Notes under the pieces: model-generated
Databases searched by the model: none
The model's input: the letters and a program-made list of their open reading frames with translations, nothing else
Told to the model about the DNA's origin: nothing
From: Voacanga thouarsii
Lineage: Eukaryota; Streptophyta; Magnoliopsida; Gentianales; Apocynaceae
DNA length: 64,000 bases
Direction of reading: 5' to 3'
Assembly: GCA_026120185.1 (NCBI GenBank)
Contig: JANUWF010001188.1
Span: forward strand, 2,170,001-2,234,000
Position numbers and translations under genes: made by a program
Shown: piece by piece, positions 1 through 11,414 of the stretch
Position numbering within the stretch: position 1 is the stretch's first letter
Layout of the letters: the number at the start of each line of letters is the position of its first letter

Positions 1-118
1 ACCCCCCGATCAGCTCCGGATGTAGAACCTAGAAATAATAATTTAAATAGTTACCAAATATTGATATGTAAAAATTAATCAACAGTATTGTATGTATAGG
101 ACTAAAAAAAATAATAAA

Positions 119-436
119 TTAACACAAACCTAAGGCGTTAGGTCTTGAAGAAGTAGGTGTTGTTATAGACGGAGCCATACAAGAAGTAGTTGCTGATGGG
201 GTGCTACTAGGACTTGCACTAGGACCTACAACAGAAGTAGCTACAGGTCTTATGGTATTAGGACCTGCACTAGAAGTAGCTGTAGGTCCTGTTGTATTAG
301 GACCAGCACCAGAAGTAGCTGTAGCTACTGTGCTAGTAGATCTTCGCGTCTCTGATGCCTGTGAAGAACTAGCCCGTGACCTCGATGCTACTATAGCATC
401 TTGCTCCAATGCATGCCAAAGTCGTTTGTTCACCAT
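119..436 (-). pseudogene. Ser/Thr/Gly/Pro-rich ORF downstream of TNP2-like transposase
   Basis: A 105-codon minus-strand frame. It opens with a short charged segment (VNKRLWHALEQDA), then a basic Ser/Arg patch, then imperfect tandem repeats of a Gly-Pro-Asn-Thr type unit. The repetition is visible in the DNA at roughly 186-330, where a 'ggtcctgt.gtattaggacc' type unit recurs. It lies in the same orientation as the TNP2-like pseudogene at 577-4030 and may be its last exon or the C-terminal tail of the CACTA transposase. The second TNP2 copy also has a Ser-rich, basic-Gly tail (15002-15244), which supports this. I recognise no catalytic domain. The low-complexity repeat could also be an expanded non-coding array. 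Confidence 0.4.
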
Positions 437-576
437 CTACAAAGCGAAAAGAATAAACATGACATTAATAATTATAGATAAATTCATGGACTTATTTAAA
501 TTATAAAAAAAATGTAGAAACATAAATTTAATCAAATAAATATGTACAAAACACTTGAGAAATATATAAAATACAT

Positions 577-3500
577 TTAAGTTGTTGCTTGTGTCCTTTT
601 ACCAACTAAATCCACTTCCTTCCCAGAAATATCACCCTTAACCCATACAGTATCTACTTTGCGTGAAACAGGACGAGAATCTAATTGCTGTGCTTGAAAC
701 GTTTTTTTGTCATTGTCTCTTGAGTACAAGTCGAAGTTATCTCTTTTGATCATTGACATTACCACATGCCATTATCTCTCTCTAGGATAATGAAAATACC
801 AACTTGCTCTGCTTGATTTGCTAGTATGAATGGCTCATCCATCTATCTACTTTCTTGGTACAACAAATAGTCAAGATTCACCAAATTGAACTTGAGGTCG
901 TCAACTTTGACACCCCGATGCACATCGACCCAATCACATTTAAATAACAAAAATTTCAACTGATTACAATATCGAATCTTGATGATATCAGTAAGCATCC
1001 CATAGTAGTTGACACCACTTGCTATGGGATTCCTATTTCGTAGGCTAGCGTAGCTCGTAGTGTCAGCTATACACATAATACTAGAATTCTAAGTAGACTT
1101 ATTAGCCTCGTAGGTTATTGTATGAAATTGAAACCCATTCATGTTGCATGCATTATAACACTTTCCTTGATTGAAAGGACCACTAGCAAGCTTTCTAACT
1201 TCAATAGGAATATCAGGACATTCTTCATTGCCTTAAACCTATATGAAGCACACGGGAAATAATAATATAAGTTCCACCAACTTAATATGCTTAATATAAT
1301 TATTAGCGATTCAAGTGTGGAAGCATAACTTACATAACACTTGAGCCAAATGTGAAAAGTTTGAGAGTGAATATGCTATTTGTCATGTAACCGAGCTCTC
1401 GAATGGTCTCTATTTATAACAGACATATGAAGGCTGTATATGTCACATGTGGGAGATTAGTATGAACATATGTATACATAAATGCGTAAAATTATATATA
1501 AGCAATTCAAAAGAAAACTGACTCTCTATATAGTTTGAGGATGTCGGAGTTGGCTAGAACCCACCGATGTGCTTGCATTAAGGTAGTACGATCAAATATT
1601 ACATCAGTTCCATTTCTAATTAGTTTACCCATCTCATTATCATCATCAACGTATCTCGGGGGCCTATCCTCTTTTCTCTCAACATCATCTAAATATCTTG
1701 ATACAAATGTCATACATTCCTCTATTAAATATCCGTTGGTAATCGAACCTTCCGGCTGAGCACAATTACGTACGTAACACTTTAGTGTTTTTAAGTACTT
1801 TTCAACCAAAAACATCCATCGACATTATACTGGGCCAGCTAACAATGCATCCTCTGCTAAATGTATTGATAAATATTCCATTATGTCAAAGAAACTTGGG
1901 ATGAATGTCTTCTCAAGGAGACATAGTGTAACTGCGAATTGGTCTTGAAGCTGCTCAAGATGCCTCTCCTTGTTAACCTTTGAGCACAACTGTCTAAAAC
2001 ATGAAGCAATCTCAATCAATAATTGTACAAAATTCCTTGGCAAAGTTGTGCGAGTAGCCAATAGGATTAATTGTTGGAGTAAGATGTGAGAATCATGACT
2101 TTTCAAACCACCCAAAGTCTTTCTTCTCATGTTTACCCGTCGAGAAATATTAGAATAGGAGCCATCGGGAACTCTCAGTTCTTTCAAAACTGTCAAGAAG
2201 ATTTTAACTTTAGACTTGCTCATTGTGTAAGGAGCTGGTGGCAAACTATATCCAGTTCCAGGGGGCTTTAAAATGGGGTGTAAAGACTTTATAATAATCA
2301 TGATTTGCAAGTTTTGATGAGCTTTCAAGTTATCTTTTAAAGAACTACTATCACCTAATGTTGTATACAATAGATTGTTCGAAAATTTTTTCTTTATATG
2401 CAATGGGTTAAGATTGTGCCTCATCAAATTCCCAGTATGGCAACTCCCAAAATATACTTTTCTTCTTCCAGTTAAATAAATTTATGCCAAACTTTCATTG
2501 ATAGTCGGGTTGGATTCTGATTTTCACATCATTTATTTCATATTTTGTTAAACAACCCCCAAGTTGTGTCAATATTTCGGCCCCCGTGCACCTTGTTGGT
2601 GCTTGTCATGTTTCCATTCCACCATAGAAAGAGAATTTATCCCTACGGAGCTTATGTGACTGGTCAAGAAATCTACGATGGTTAAGAAGTAATATTTACC
2701 CCCGTTAGGCAAGCAGTAAGCTAAGCAATTGACACTGCAAATTGGATAAGCTCTCTCGGTGTGTACACTATAACTAGACAAATTGCCATAACTAGGAAAA
2801 TCACTTATAGTCTACATAATAGCTGCACGCAAACGAAACATCTCTTTTGCTTTTGCATCATATGTCATCATACCATCACGCAACAATTCTTTCAACTCCT
2901 CGATCAATGGTTGCATAAAAATGTCAATCTTATTCCCCGAACTCTTAAGGCCATCAATAAGAGTTGACATTATAAAATACAGTTGCTTCATGCATAGCCA
3001 AGGTGGCAAATTATACGGTATTAAGACAACATGCCAAGTACTATGTGGTATGTGCATATTTTAAAATGGACTAAATCCATCTGAGGCCAGACCGAGCCTT
3101 ACATTCCAACAATCACTTGCAAATTCTAGATGCAATTCATTAAACTTTCTCTAGGCCCTTGAATTAGCTGGATGCCTGTAGACTCTATCTTTCACATGAC
3201 GTTCTTCGTGCCACCTCATAAGAGAAGCAGTTTTGTGAGACATGAATAATTACTTCAACCTTGCAGTTAACGAAAAATACCTAACACGCTTACATGCAAC
3301 GGTACTGTCCTCTTTTTTGTATCTCGGAGTGTTACATACCCCGCAATGAATAATTGCCTCATTTTCCCCCTGTATATTTTACAATTTTTTGGACGCTTCC
3401 TATACTTTACATTCTATTCCTAACACATTCGTAATCTTACTAACCTCATAGTAATTTTTAGCAATCTTCACGTCCATCTCACTGAAAGCATCTATTAGAA

Positions 3501-4030
3501 GCTCAAGTAGCATATTAATGGACTTATACGACCACCCATTGAGTATTTTCAAGTGTAACAATCTCATGATGAATGACAAATAAGTAAATTCGGTACAACT
3601 CGGATACAACGCCACATTCGCCTCTTCTAATAGTTTAAGTATCTTTCTCGAATCTTCAAACTCTTCATTTGTATTTTGGTGCTCATTTATCCCAGTAGCA
3701 TCTTAAACCATCCCAACCATATCATCCTCTTGTACGTTGTCTAGTGAAGAAATATTAATATTTGTACTGCTAGAAGGTACGTATGTTTCCCTATGAGTGC
3801 TCCATTTTTGTATCAACGCATGAAACCTCACATTTGACAATGTTGTTTAATTTCTATTGCACATAAAAATACCTATTCTGACACTTCATACATGAACAAT
3901 TGATTTTAGCTCCATTATGTTTATCTCTCAATGTAAATTCTACAAAGGTATCCAAACTCTTATTATATTCGTCACCTAAATGGTCCTTTTGAGTCAATCC
4001 ATGATCGGTCCATTCCTTTATTTCTATAAC
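577..4030 (-). pseudogene. TNP2-like CACTA (En/Spm) transposase, decayed copy 1
   Basis: Cut-and-paste transposase of a CACTA element, broken into frames by stops and indels. Reading the minus strand from about 4030, the first part resembles the transposase-associated zinc-binding region (EWTDHGLTQKDHLGDEYNK, then a CSCMK motif near 3890-4025). Next, at 3400-3615, comes the LYPSCTEFTYLSFIMRLLHLK segment. The catalytic Transposase_21 region follows at 2812-3300 (VVLIPYNLPPWLCMKQ, then PLIEELKELLRDGM and FRLRAA) and continues at 2569-2781. DUF4218 covers 1507-2427 (LPPAPYTMSKSK, GLKSHDSHILLQQL, YVRNCAQPEGSI). DUF4216 covers about 840-1180 (YYGMLTDIIKIRY, LFKCDWVDVHRGVK). The first recognised codons follow a TTGTTATAG that looks like a splice acceptor, so an upstream exon may be missing. 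Domain order is canonical. Family assignment is firm; activity is excluded by the stops. Confidence 0.9.
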
Positions 4031-5041
4031 AATAATTGAAAATGCAATTAGATAGCAGGATGTGTAAGAATTATTTGTAAAAATTTTGACAATGTGGTAT
4101 TAGTAAAGTGAACACCCTATTTAGATTTATTAATTATGAAAAAGAGCTAATATATCAATTTTGTTCTGAATAGCAACATTATTCCCAATAAAACATATGC
4201 TTCAACAATAATATATGAGCTTATGTGCAAGAAGCTTCCATTTTGTTCAAGAATCTCATATTCTAGAAAGTTTTAAAAGTACCAAGGAAGTTATATTCAA
4301 ATTAACTCCATAAGGTAAGAAATATTTCGGTTTTGGCTTCCTTAAATCTACATGATATTTTGAATTAACTATTATTTTAACAATTAATTATTGCAAGTGT
4401 ATCATTATTAAAAAAATTAGAAACCTATTATTTTCAATATTGGAGACAAGCCTTTTTCTTCTTAAATGATAGATATTTCTTCATAGAAGTAGTATTTTGT
4501 ATACTTATATATCATTATGGAACACTTTTAGTAGAAACAAAATTCATAGTATATAATTCCATCTTTAATGTGTGTGTGTGAATATACACTTCAGAAATAT
4601 AATCTAATTCCTTTTTCAAGAAAAAAAAATTCGACAGAGTCTTCCATTAAAAATGGACTTTTTCCAGGCACTAAGGCCATTTCAAAACATAAAAAGGTAT
4701 ATCCAAAAGACCAACAATATAATAGAGCTAAGGAAAATCATATAACAAAGTAATAAAGTATTAACAAAAATTGCATAACTATTCAGACCAACAATACATT
4801 GTGCAGGAAAAGTGCAGAAAGAATTAAGGTTATTTGAAGTCATCTTGTTCCTAAAGGCTTCTAACAAGCATATTAAGAGAGAACTATTCTTCTCCTGGGA
4901 TAAGATAATATGAAACAAGCCATGCATATCTGTTATGATACGCAAATGACATATTGGGGTGTTCTCAATAATTAAGTATAAAACAAGCAGATTACAACAT
5001 TTCATGACTGGAAATACATTTGGTACTTTTCAATGACTAAT
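4031..5041. other. AT-rich stretch, no gene recognised
   Basis: About 1 kb upstream (in minus-strand sense) of the TNP2-like pseudogene. It is very AT-rich. The only sizeable frame (4682-5005, minus) encodes a Leu/Ile-rich sequence with no recognisable motif. The stretch is probably the 5' intron or UTR part of the same CACTA element, broken at 5042 by a gypsy LTR. Confidence 0.5.
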
Positions 5042-5757
5042 TGATGCATAAATTTTAGGTGCATAAAATCATCAATTTTAAATCTATCCCTTATTTAGGT
5101 TTTAATTAAAACATTAATCCTAAAATGCACATGTGAGCAAGTATACTCATCGCAAGTATAGTATAGGGAATTAACGAGTATCGATCCTCAAAGAAATAAG
5201 TACAAACTAATCACTTTTCATTCATTGTTTAACCGACCCAAATAAAGTAAGAAAAGAATAAAAAGAAAAACAAAGAAATATATACAACTCAAGGATGTAA
5301 GAATATGCAATTTAAACAATTATCCTAGAAAACATGATAATGAACCAACTAGCAATTCTCTCAATTAATTATCATCTTAGCATCATGAAGGAATGTAAAG
5401 TAAAATTCAATCGTTTGTCAAGTCATGAATTTACTTAGGTAAATTTCACTTCGTTTTTCAATCTATGGAACCCTATAATTTGATTCATATTAATAGATTT
5501 GTCAATCAAGCTAACATAACCAAAACATACATTAAGCTCATCATTTATATCTCGATTCAATTAGCAGATTTGTCAATCAAGCCATTCTAACCAAAACATG
5601 CATGAATCTCAATTCCTTAAAATCATGAAATTAGCTAATGACCCTATGTCAAAGCGAAATTAACTTAACTTTTGATCACTTAGTTCTAAAATCCTAACTT
5701 CATCATTCATATCCATTAAGATTCAACAAATATGAAATTAATACAATGAAACTCCTA
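5042..5757 (-). repeat. 3' LTR fragment of the minus-strand Athila-like element
   Basis: Closely matches 6408-7130 on the same strand and the inverse of roughly 8700-9359. Shared landmarks are 'ctcatcg.aagtatagtatagggaatta', the Glu/Lys-rich tract around 5240-5280 and 'ccctatgtcaa.gcgaaatt'. It contains only the R/U5-side half of the LTR. Confidence 0.85.
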
Positions 5758-6115
5758 GCATCGTTTTAGTTTGTTTTTCAAAAGGTTTCGCAAGAGGGGT
5801 TGGTTCCGGCCCATCTTCTTGAGATGGTACCGGTTTCATGCTAGGATTAGGTAGCTCCTTACCACTCATTAGTGTAATGGCAGCTGAATCATGTTGTGCT
5901 TCTACCCTTAATGGCGATTGTATTACTAAATCCGTTAAAAACCAAATATGTCTGTCCATATTTCTAACCATGCCCTCAACTTTTTCCAATGTGTTATTTA
6001 TCTTGGCAAAGCGTTTGGTTATATGGGTGGCAAATTTTTTTAACACCCTTTCTAAGGCAGTGGAGTCGGATGGTTGTGATGTCATCCCGTGAGACATGTT
6101 AGGATACCGTCCCAA
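5758..6115 (-). pseudogene. gag C-terminal fragment of an Athila-like gypsy element
   Basis: Frame starting at 6115 with a predicted coiled-coil-like segment (FATHITKRFAKINNTLEKVEGMV) followed by AAITLMSGKELPNP. This resembles the 'N-A-[IV]-T-L-R-S-G-K' motif that plant gypsy gag-pol proteins carry between gag and protease. The reading frame then crosses the deletion junction near 5760 into LTR sequence, so its last residues are not native. No zinc knuckle or protease is present. Gypsy identity rests on the one motif plus the flanking PBS and LTR; the lineage is an inference. Confidence 0.6.
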
Positions 6116-6383
6116 GCTCTAATTGGCCATCTTACCTATACAAAATAACTTGTTAGCATCATATAAACACATTATAATACAAAATCAAGTTGGTGAGTTA
6201 AGGTATATGTTTACAAATTAAATTATAAGGAATTACACCGTATCAAAACATTCAAATACAAGTATACAAGAAAACAAAATAGAACACCTAGTCATACAAG
6301 TAACATATATACATATTCACATATAAACATATAAACATATAAATAGGGTTAAATCAACAAAATCCAAGCTTTCATGATATTGT

Positions 6384-6401
6384 TCATCGGTAATGGCGCC
6401 A
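6384..6401 (-). other. Primer-binding site (tRNA-Asp type)
   Basis: On the minus strand TGGCGCCATTACCGATGA follows the LTR end after a short spacer. It matches, with a few changes, the 3' end complement of plant tRNA-Asp (TGGCGCCGTTGCCGGGGA) used by Athila-like elements. Confidence 0.7.
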
Positions 6402-6407
6402 AAAACT

Positions 6408-7806
6408 TGATTTGTAAATTTTTGGGTGCATAAAATCATCAATTTTAAATCCATCCCTTAGTTAAGTTTTAATTAAAACATTAATCCTAAAATACATGTG
6501 TGAGCAAGTATACTCATCGTAAGTATAGTATAGGGAATTAATTAGTATCGATCCTCAAAAGAACAAGTACACACTAATCACTTTTCATTCATTATTTAAC
6601 CGACCCAAATAAAGTAAGAAAATAATAAAAAGAAAAATAAAAAATATATACAGTTCAAAGATGTAAGAATATACAATTTAAACAATTATCCTAGAAAACA
6701 TGATAATGAACCAACTAGCAATTCTTTCAATTAATTATCTATCATCTTGGCATCATGAAGGAACGTGAAGTAAAATTTAATTTTTTGTCATGTTATGAAT
6801 TTACTTAGGTAAATTCCACTTTATTTGTCAATCCATGGAACCCTATATTTTGATTCATATTAACAGATTTGTTAATCAAGCTAACATAACCAAAACATAC
6901 ATTAAGCTCATCATTCACATCTTGATTCAATTAGCAAATTTCTTAATCAAGCCATTCTAATCAAAATATGCATGAATCTCAATTCCTTTAAATCATGAAA
7001 TCAACTAATGACCCTATGTCAAGGCGAAATTAACTTAACTATTGATTAGTCAGTTCTAAAATCCTAACTTTATCATTCAAATCCATTAAGATTAAACAAA
7101 TATGAAATCAATGCAATAAAACTCCTAACATCATTTTGTCGAGTCAATTAGAAGAACTTGTATCAATAACTAATAAAATCAAGTAATCAAATACTAAAGA
7201 TGACAACGAATTGATCAAATAACTAACTTAATGCAACATCATGAATCCCAAAATAATATTAATTTACAATCAAAATATTGAATACATCATTGCCAAAGGA
7301 AAAAAAGACAAAGAGAAAAGAAAGTACTCATAGACAAGCCTCTTTCTTCTTCCTTGAAGACTCCGCTGAACAATCCTCCTTAATTTGGGTGAATTCCTCA
7401 TTCAATGAGAGGTTCAGAATTTCTACTCTTTAATTCACGTCTTTCTCTTGTATATCCAACCCTTGTGTTTTCTTGTACTTTTATAGACCTCTTGGATGCC
7501 AATTTAGTGGCTAAGGAAGTCTTGGATGAGTAGGAGTAGGAAAATAACAAAATCATTGGATAAGCCCTAAATACGTATACAGAACATTCGCCTCTAAGGC
7601 GTATCTGGTGCCGGGTGCATTTTGTTCTTCCTTTGTTTTTGGTTAGTTTTTTGCCATCTCTCCTTGGCAAATAGACTGGACCAGGTGCTAGGTGCACTTA
7701 CCAAACTTGGCACTAGGTCTGTTCTGGAATTCCCTTGAAGCTTATTCAATTTCTTCTGTTGGAGCAGAATGGACCCGATGCCTAGTCTATTGGCTGGGCC
7801 TGGAGC
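6408..7806 (-). repeat. 5' LTR of the minus-strand Athila-like element, truncated
   Basis: Same family as 7816-9359 but inverted, starting inside the first palindrome pair of U3. A TATA box (TATAAAAG on the minus strand, 7478-7485) is preserved. The terminal TGATAGGGG and the next ~180 nt are missing; the abutting sequence at 7816 is the start of the opposite-strand element. Confidence 0.85.
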
Positions 7807-7994
7807 TAGGTTTACTGATAGGGGTTAAAATTCCCATTCTTTTCCTAGTTATTCGATGGTGTTTTAAGATACATTTGTTGTAATAATTAGGCACATTCCT
7901 TCCTATTTGATATTTTGCTCATAAAAGGTATTTTTGGCAAATATATTCAAATTTAAGTTAAAATCGAGTAGAAAGTGCACAGAACCAGAATGTA

Positions 7995-8228
7995 CCTAGT
8001 GCCAGGCCCAGCCAATGGACCAGGCGCCGAGTCTATTCTACTCTAGCCAAAGAAATTGAGCCAACAACGGGGGAATTCTGGAACAAACCTAGCGCTAGGT
8101 CTGGCAAGTGCACTTGGTGCTGGGTCCAGTATGTCTGTCAAGGAGAACCGGCAAAAAAATAGAGCAAAAAGAGATGAAAAATAGAGTGCACCTGGCGCCA
8201 TGTGGGTCAAAGGTACTCGGTGCCAGGT
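7995..8228 (+). promoter_or_regulatory. Three paired GC-rich palindromes in U3
   Basis: Palindrome-like sites centred on GYGCY recur as three pairs: 7995-8006 with 8019-8032; 8087-8100 (ACCTAGCGCTAGGT, a perfect 14-bp palindrome) with 8111-8127; 8190-8203 with 8215-8228. Spacing inside pairs is 10-18 nt and between pairs about 60-80 nt. All lie 120-350 nt upstream of the TATA box, so a promoter or enhancer role is plausible. The related 3' LTR repeats the layout at about 11590-11825. Confidence 0.5.
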
Positions 8229-8345
8229 ATGCTCTAGAGGTGAAAATCCTATACGCGGAATTATGGCTTATCTAATGATTTTAGTATTTTCCTACTACTA
8301 CTCGGTCAAGAATTCCTTAGCCACGAAATCAGCATCTAAGAGGCC

Positions 8346-8353
8346 TATAAAAG
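8346..8353 (+). promoter_or_regulatory. LTR TATA box
   Basis: TATAAAAG in 'gaggcctataaaagtacaag'. The same motif and context occur in the 3' LTR (11944-11951) and, inverted, at 7478-7485. It is the likely start of transcription for this LTR family. Confidence 0.65.
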
Positions 8354-9365
8354 TACAAGAGAACACAAGGGTTTGAGATATACAACTTAGAGAGGTGAAT
8401 AAAAGGGCAAAAATTCTGATTCTTTTATTGAAAGAGGTGTTCACCTAAGTTAAGGAGGATTGTTCGAAGGGAGTCTTCAAGGAAGAAGAAAGAGGCTTGT
8501 CTATAAGTGCTTTTTTTTTTTTTTTCTCTTTGTCTTCTTTTCCTTTAGCAATGATGTATTCAACATTTGTATTGTAATTTAACATTATTTTGGGATTCAT
8601 GATGTTGTGTTAATTTAGTTATTTGATCAATTCTTTATCATCTTTGGTATTTGATTACTTGATTTTATTAGTTATTGATACAAGTTCTTCTAATTGACTT
8701 AAGACAATGATGTTAGGAGTTTCATTGCATTGGTTTCGTATTTGTCTAATCTTAATGGACTTGAGTGACGAAGTTAAGGTTATAGGACTAAGTGATCAAA
8801 GATTAGTTGATTTTACCTCGAGCAAAGAGTTATTAGTTAATTTCATGTTTATAAGGAATTGAGCCAAATGCATGTTTTGGTTAGGATTAGCTTGACTGGC
8901 AAATCTATTAATATAATCAAAATATAGGATTCTATAGATTGGGACATGAAGTGGGATTTATCTAAGTAGAATCATGACTTGTGAGACGATTGGATTTTAC
9001 TTTATATTCCTTCATAATGCTAAGATGATAATTAGTTGGGGGAATTGCTAATTGGTTCATTGTTATGTTTTCTAGGATAATTGTCTAAATTGCATAAACC
9101 TACATCCTTGAGTTGTATATGTTTCTTTAGTTTTTCTTTTTATTCTTTTCTCACTTTATTTGGGTCGGTTAAACAATGAATGAAAAGTGATTAGTGTATA
9201 CTTTTTCCTTTAGGGATTGATACTCGTTAATTCCCTATACTATGCTTGTGATAAGTATACTTGCTCACATGTGTATTTTGGGATTAGTGTTTTAATTAAA
9301 ACTTGATTAAGGGATGGATTTAAAATTGATGATTTTATATACCTAAAATTTATGCATTAAGTTTT

Positions 9366-9382
9366 TGGTGCCGTGCCGGGGA
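9366..9382 (+). other. Primer-binding site (tRNA-Asp type)
   Basis: TGGTGCCGTGCCGGGGA lies 6 nt after the LTR end, one or two changes from the Athila-type tRNA-Asp PBS. Confidence 0.8.
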
Positions 9383-9726
9383 ACATTATCATGAAAGCTT
9401 GGATTTTGTTGATTTAACCATGTTTATCTATTTATATGTCCATATGTCCATATGTAAATATGTATATATGTTCTTTGTATAAATCGGTGTTCTATCTTGT
9501 TGTTTGTAATATTGTGTGACTTAATTGACTAGCTTAGTTTATGTTGTACTTATAAATACCACTAACTTTTGTGTTTAGGTAGTTTGTGAATATATCTTAT
9601 GTGTGTGTTTTTCTTTTCTTTAATTTTCTATTATTTATTTTTCCCTTTTGTTTTTTTTCTTTTATTTGTTTTTCAGTTATTTTTGTTTGTTTTCATTTTT
9701 ATTTTTGATTTGATTTTTATTTTTTC

Positions 9727-10323
9727 ATTGAGCGCGAGATTGACAACATCATGGACAGGTACTTTTGGGCACAAAATCAAAGGAGTTATAATGACGAGAA
9801 TTTGGCAAATTTGCAAGTTCAGATTGATGCTTTTTGTGAGACGTCACTTAAAGCCTCAATGCATTCTTTTGTTGCCAATACATATTCCTCCATTAAGTGG
9901 CATGAAGAAGCATCCTAACGTATGAGCAATCAAAGAACACAACTAGCCAAGTTGGTTGAGGATGCCATAAAGGCCTATACTCTTGAACAATAGAATCCCT
10001 AAGGAAAAGAGAGAGGAGATGAGGAACAATTATCTAATATGGAAAGGGAAGTATTCAATTCTCCTCTATGCGCTAACAATTCTAATCTTTTTTTACCATA
10101 TGATTTTTTAGGTTCTTCTCAATTCTTGGAGAACAAGGGTCCAAATGATGATGTGTTGAATTTATCATGCCTCAAGAAGTTGGATCTTTTAACGCTGTAT
10201 TGTAAGAAGTCCTTGAAGAATGGTAGTAATTTCTACCCTTCACCCTATTCAAAGAGAGGTAACTTCATTTTTGTAGATGTGTCGACAAGTACTGATTTCT
10301 TGATCCAATCTTTAAGAACTTAA
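9727..10323 (+). pseudogene. Degenerate ORF of the non-autonomous Athila-like element
   Basis: One frame runs from 9727 to 10323 with three internal stops (near 9916, 9990 and 9999). The first half is charged and helical-looking (YNDENLANLQVQIDAFCETS, then TQLAKLVEDAIKAYTLEQ). The second half starts MEREVFNSPLCANNSN and is rich in Leu, Ser and Asn. I recognise no zinc knuckle, protease or transposase motif. By position it replaces gag. It may be a gag relic, since helical N-termini are usual there, or a lineage-specific ORF. Without a database comparison no function can be given. Confidence 0.45.
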
Positions 10324-11390
10324 TTGCTAAGTTTTAAGGAGAATTTCAATTGTGACAAATCTTTTGAAGGGTTAAAAGGTAATTCAAGTTTGATGCATTC
10401 TTTAGAAACCATGTGCATTTATATGTTGACAAAAATATTTGTATGTCTAAAGGAATGTTAGAGAAAGAGGCTTATTTTTTTTTGCTTTAGTGAGAAAAAT
10501 TGTTTTCGTAAACCTTCTATTTCTCAAAAACCTCTCTTCTTTCTACTTTCATTATGCATATCTTCTATTTTGATCTTTAATTTCTTTTCAAAAGGTTTGA
10601 TGAGGAAGCATGATGAGTGGAAAGAGTTTTTGTATTGTTTTTTTGTTTAGTAGTTTGTTTTTCCTCCCCCAAATAAGGAAACTATTTTCCATCTTAAGTA
10701 TGGGGGAGTGAGTCGTGTCTTTATTTACTTGTCTTAGGATTTTTTTTAGTATTTTTCTTTAGTTTGTTTTCTTTTATTTAAGTGTCTTTAGTTTGCTATT
10801 ATTTTCCTTGTGTTTTTATTTGTGTTTAGTTTTGATAGGTCGGAATAAAGTCCTCTTGAGCAAGCCCTTCTCTCCATTTCCAGTTTTTCTATCTATTGAT
10901 ACTTTATTGCACTTGGAAAATATTGCTTAAACTTTCTACCCCTTTATTATTTTTTGTCCTTTTGGAGATGTTTTCTTATGTTTATTTTTTGGTCGTTGAG
11001 GACAATATCCAGTTTAAGTACTGGGGGGAGAATGAGGTTGAAGAAATACTTTTCCATATCAAAATTCTATATCATTTTTTTGTGAAAATTTTCAAAAGTA
11101 AGGTTGTAATTCTTTTTTTTTTTTACTGGGATATGAGTTTTGTCATTCATTAGGTAGAGTTTGATGAAATTAGTTTTATTGGATAAGATATTTGTTAAGA
11201 CTTGAGAATTTTGATTAATCTTGTTTATACATTAGTGTTTGAATATTATTTGACTCATCTAGTTTGAAGGGAAGGCATGATCTTTGCTATGGTGAAGAAA
11301 TTTTTGAATGAGAAAGAACTTGTATTTTCTTGATAATTTTTCTTGGACTAAAGTGTTTTGCTTGAGGACAAGCAAATGTTCAAGTGTGTG
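10324..11390 (+). other. 3' internal region with PPT-like G-tracts
   Basis: Pyrimidine-rich non-coding sequence with two PPT-like modules before the real PPT: CTTAAGTATGGGGGAGTG (10693-10710), and a small hairpin plus GTTTAAGTACTGGGGGGAG (10995-11030). An 8-bp perfect stem with a 4-nt loop (TTTGCTTG-AGGA-CAAGCAAA) lies at 11357-11376, just before the PPT. Confidence 0.6.
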
Positions 11391-11410
11391 TGGGGATGGG
11401 GGGGGAGGGG
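11391..11410 (+). other. Polypurine tract
   Basis: Run of about 20 mostly G residues (tggggatgggggggga...) immediately before the 3' LTR start at 11415. It is the expected primer for plus-strand synthesis and fixes the element's orientation. Confidence 0.85.
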
Positions 11411-11414
11411 TATG

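Larger units (their letters stand above)
5042..7806 (-). mobile_element. Deleted Athila-like gypsy element, minus strand
   Basis: Read on the minus strand: a 5' LTR lacking its first ~180 nt (7806 to 6408), a PBS matching the tRNA-Asp type used by Athila-like elements (6384-6401), a short internal piece with a gag-like ORF (to about 5758), then only the last ~715 nt of the 3' LTR (5757-5042). The gag-like frame runs directly into mid-LTR sequence near 5757-5765, marking an internal deletion that removed the rest of the coding region, the PPT and the start of the 3' LTR. The LTR end reads ...TGCATCA on the minus strand. Its sister element lies head to head at 7816-12519. No TSD could be paired. 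Confidence 0.8.
7816..9359 (+). repeat. 5' LTR of the plus-strand Athila-like element
   Basis: Starts TGATAGGGGTTAAAAT and ends ...ATGCATTA; sister copies suggest ...CATCA originally. About 1544 bp. U3 holds three pairs of GC-rich palindromes (7995-8228) and a TATA box at 8346. The same start recurs at 11415 directly after the PPT, which fixes the LTR boundary. Confidence 0.9.

Noticed and set aside
4682..5005. 107-codon Leu/Ile-rich minus-strand frame
   Set aside because: Hydrophobic look comes from AT-rich sequence; no motif and no context for a membrane protein.
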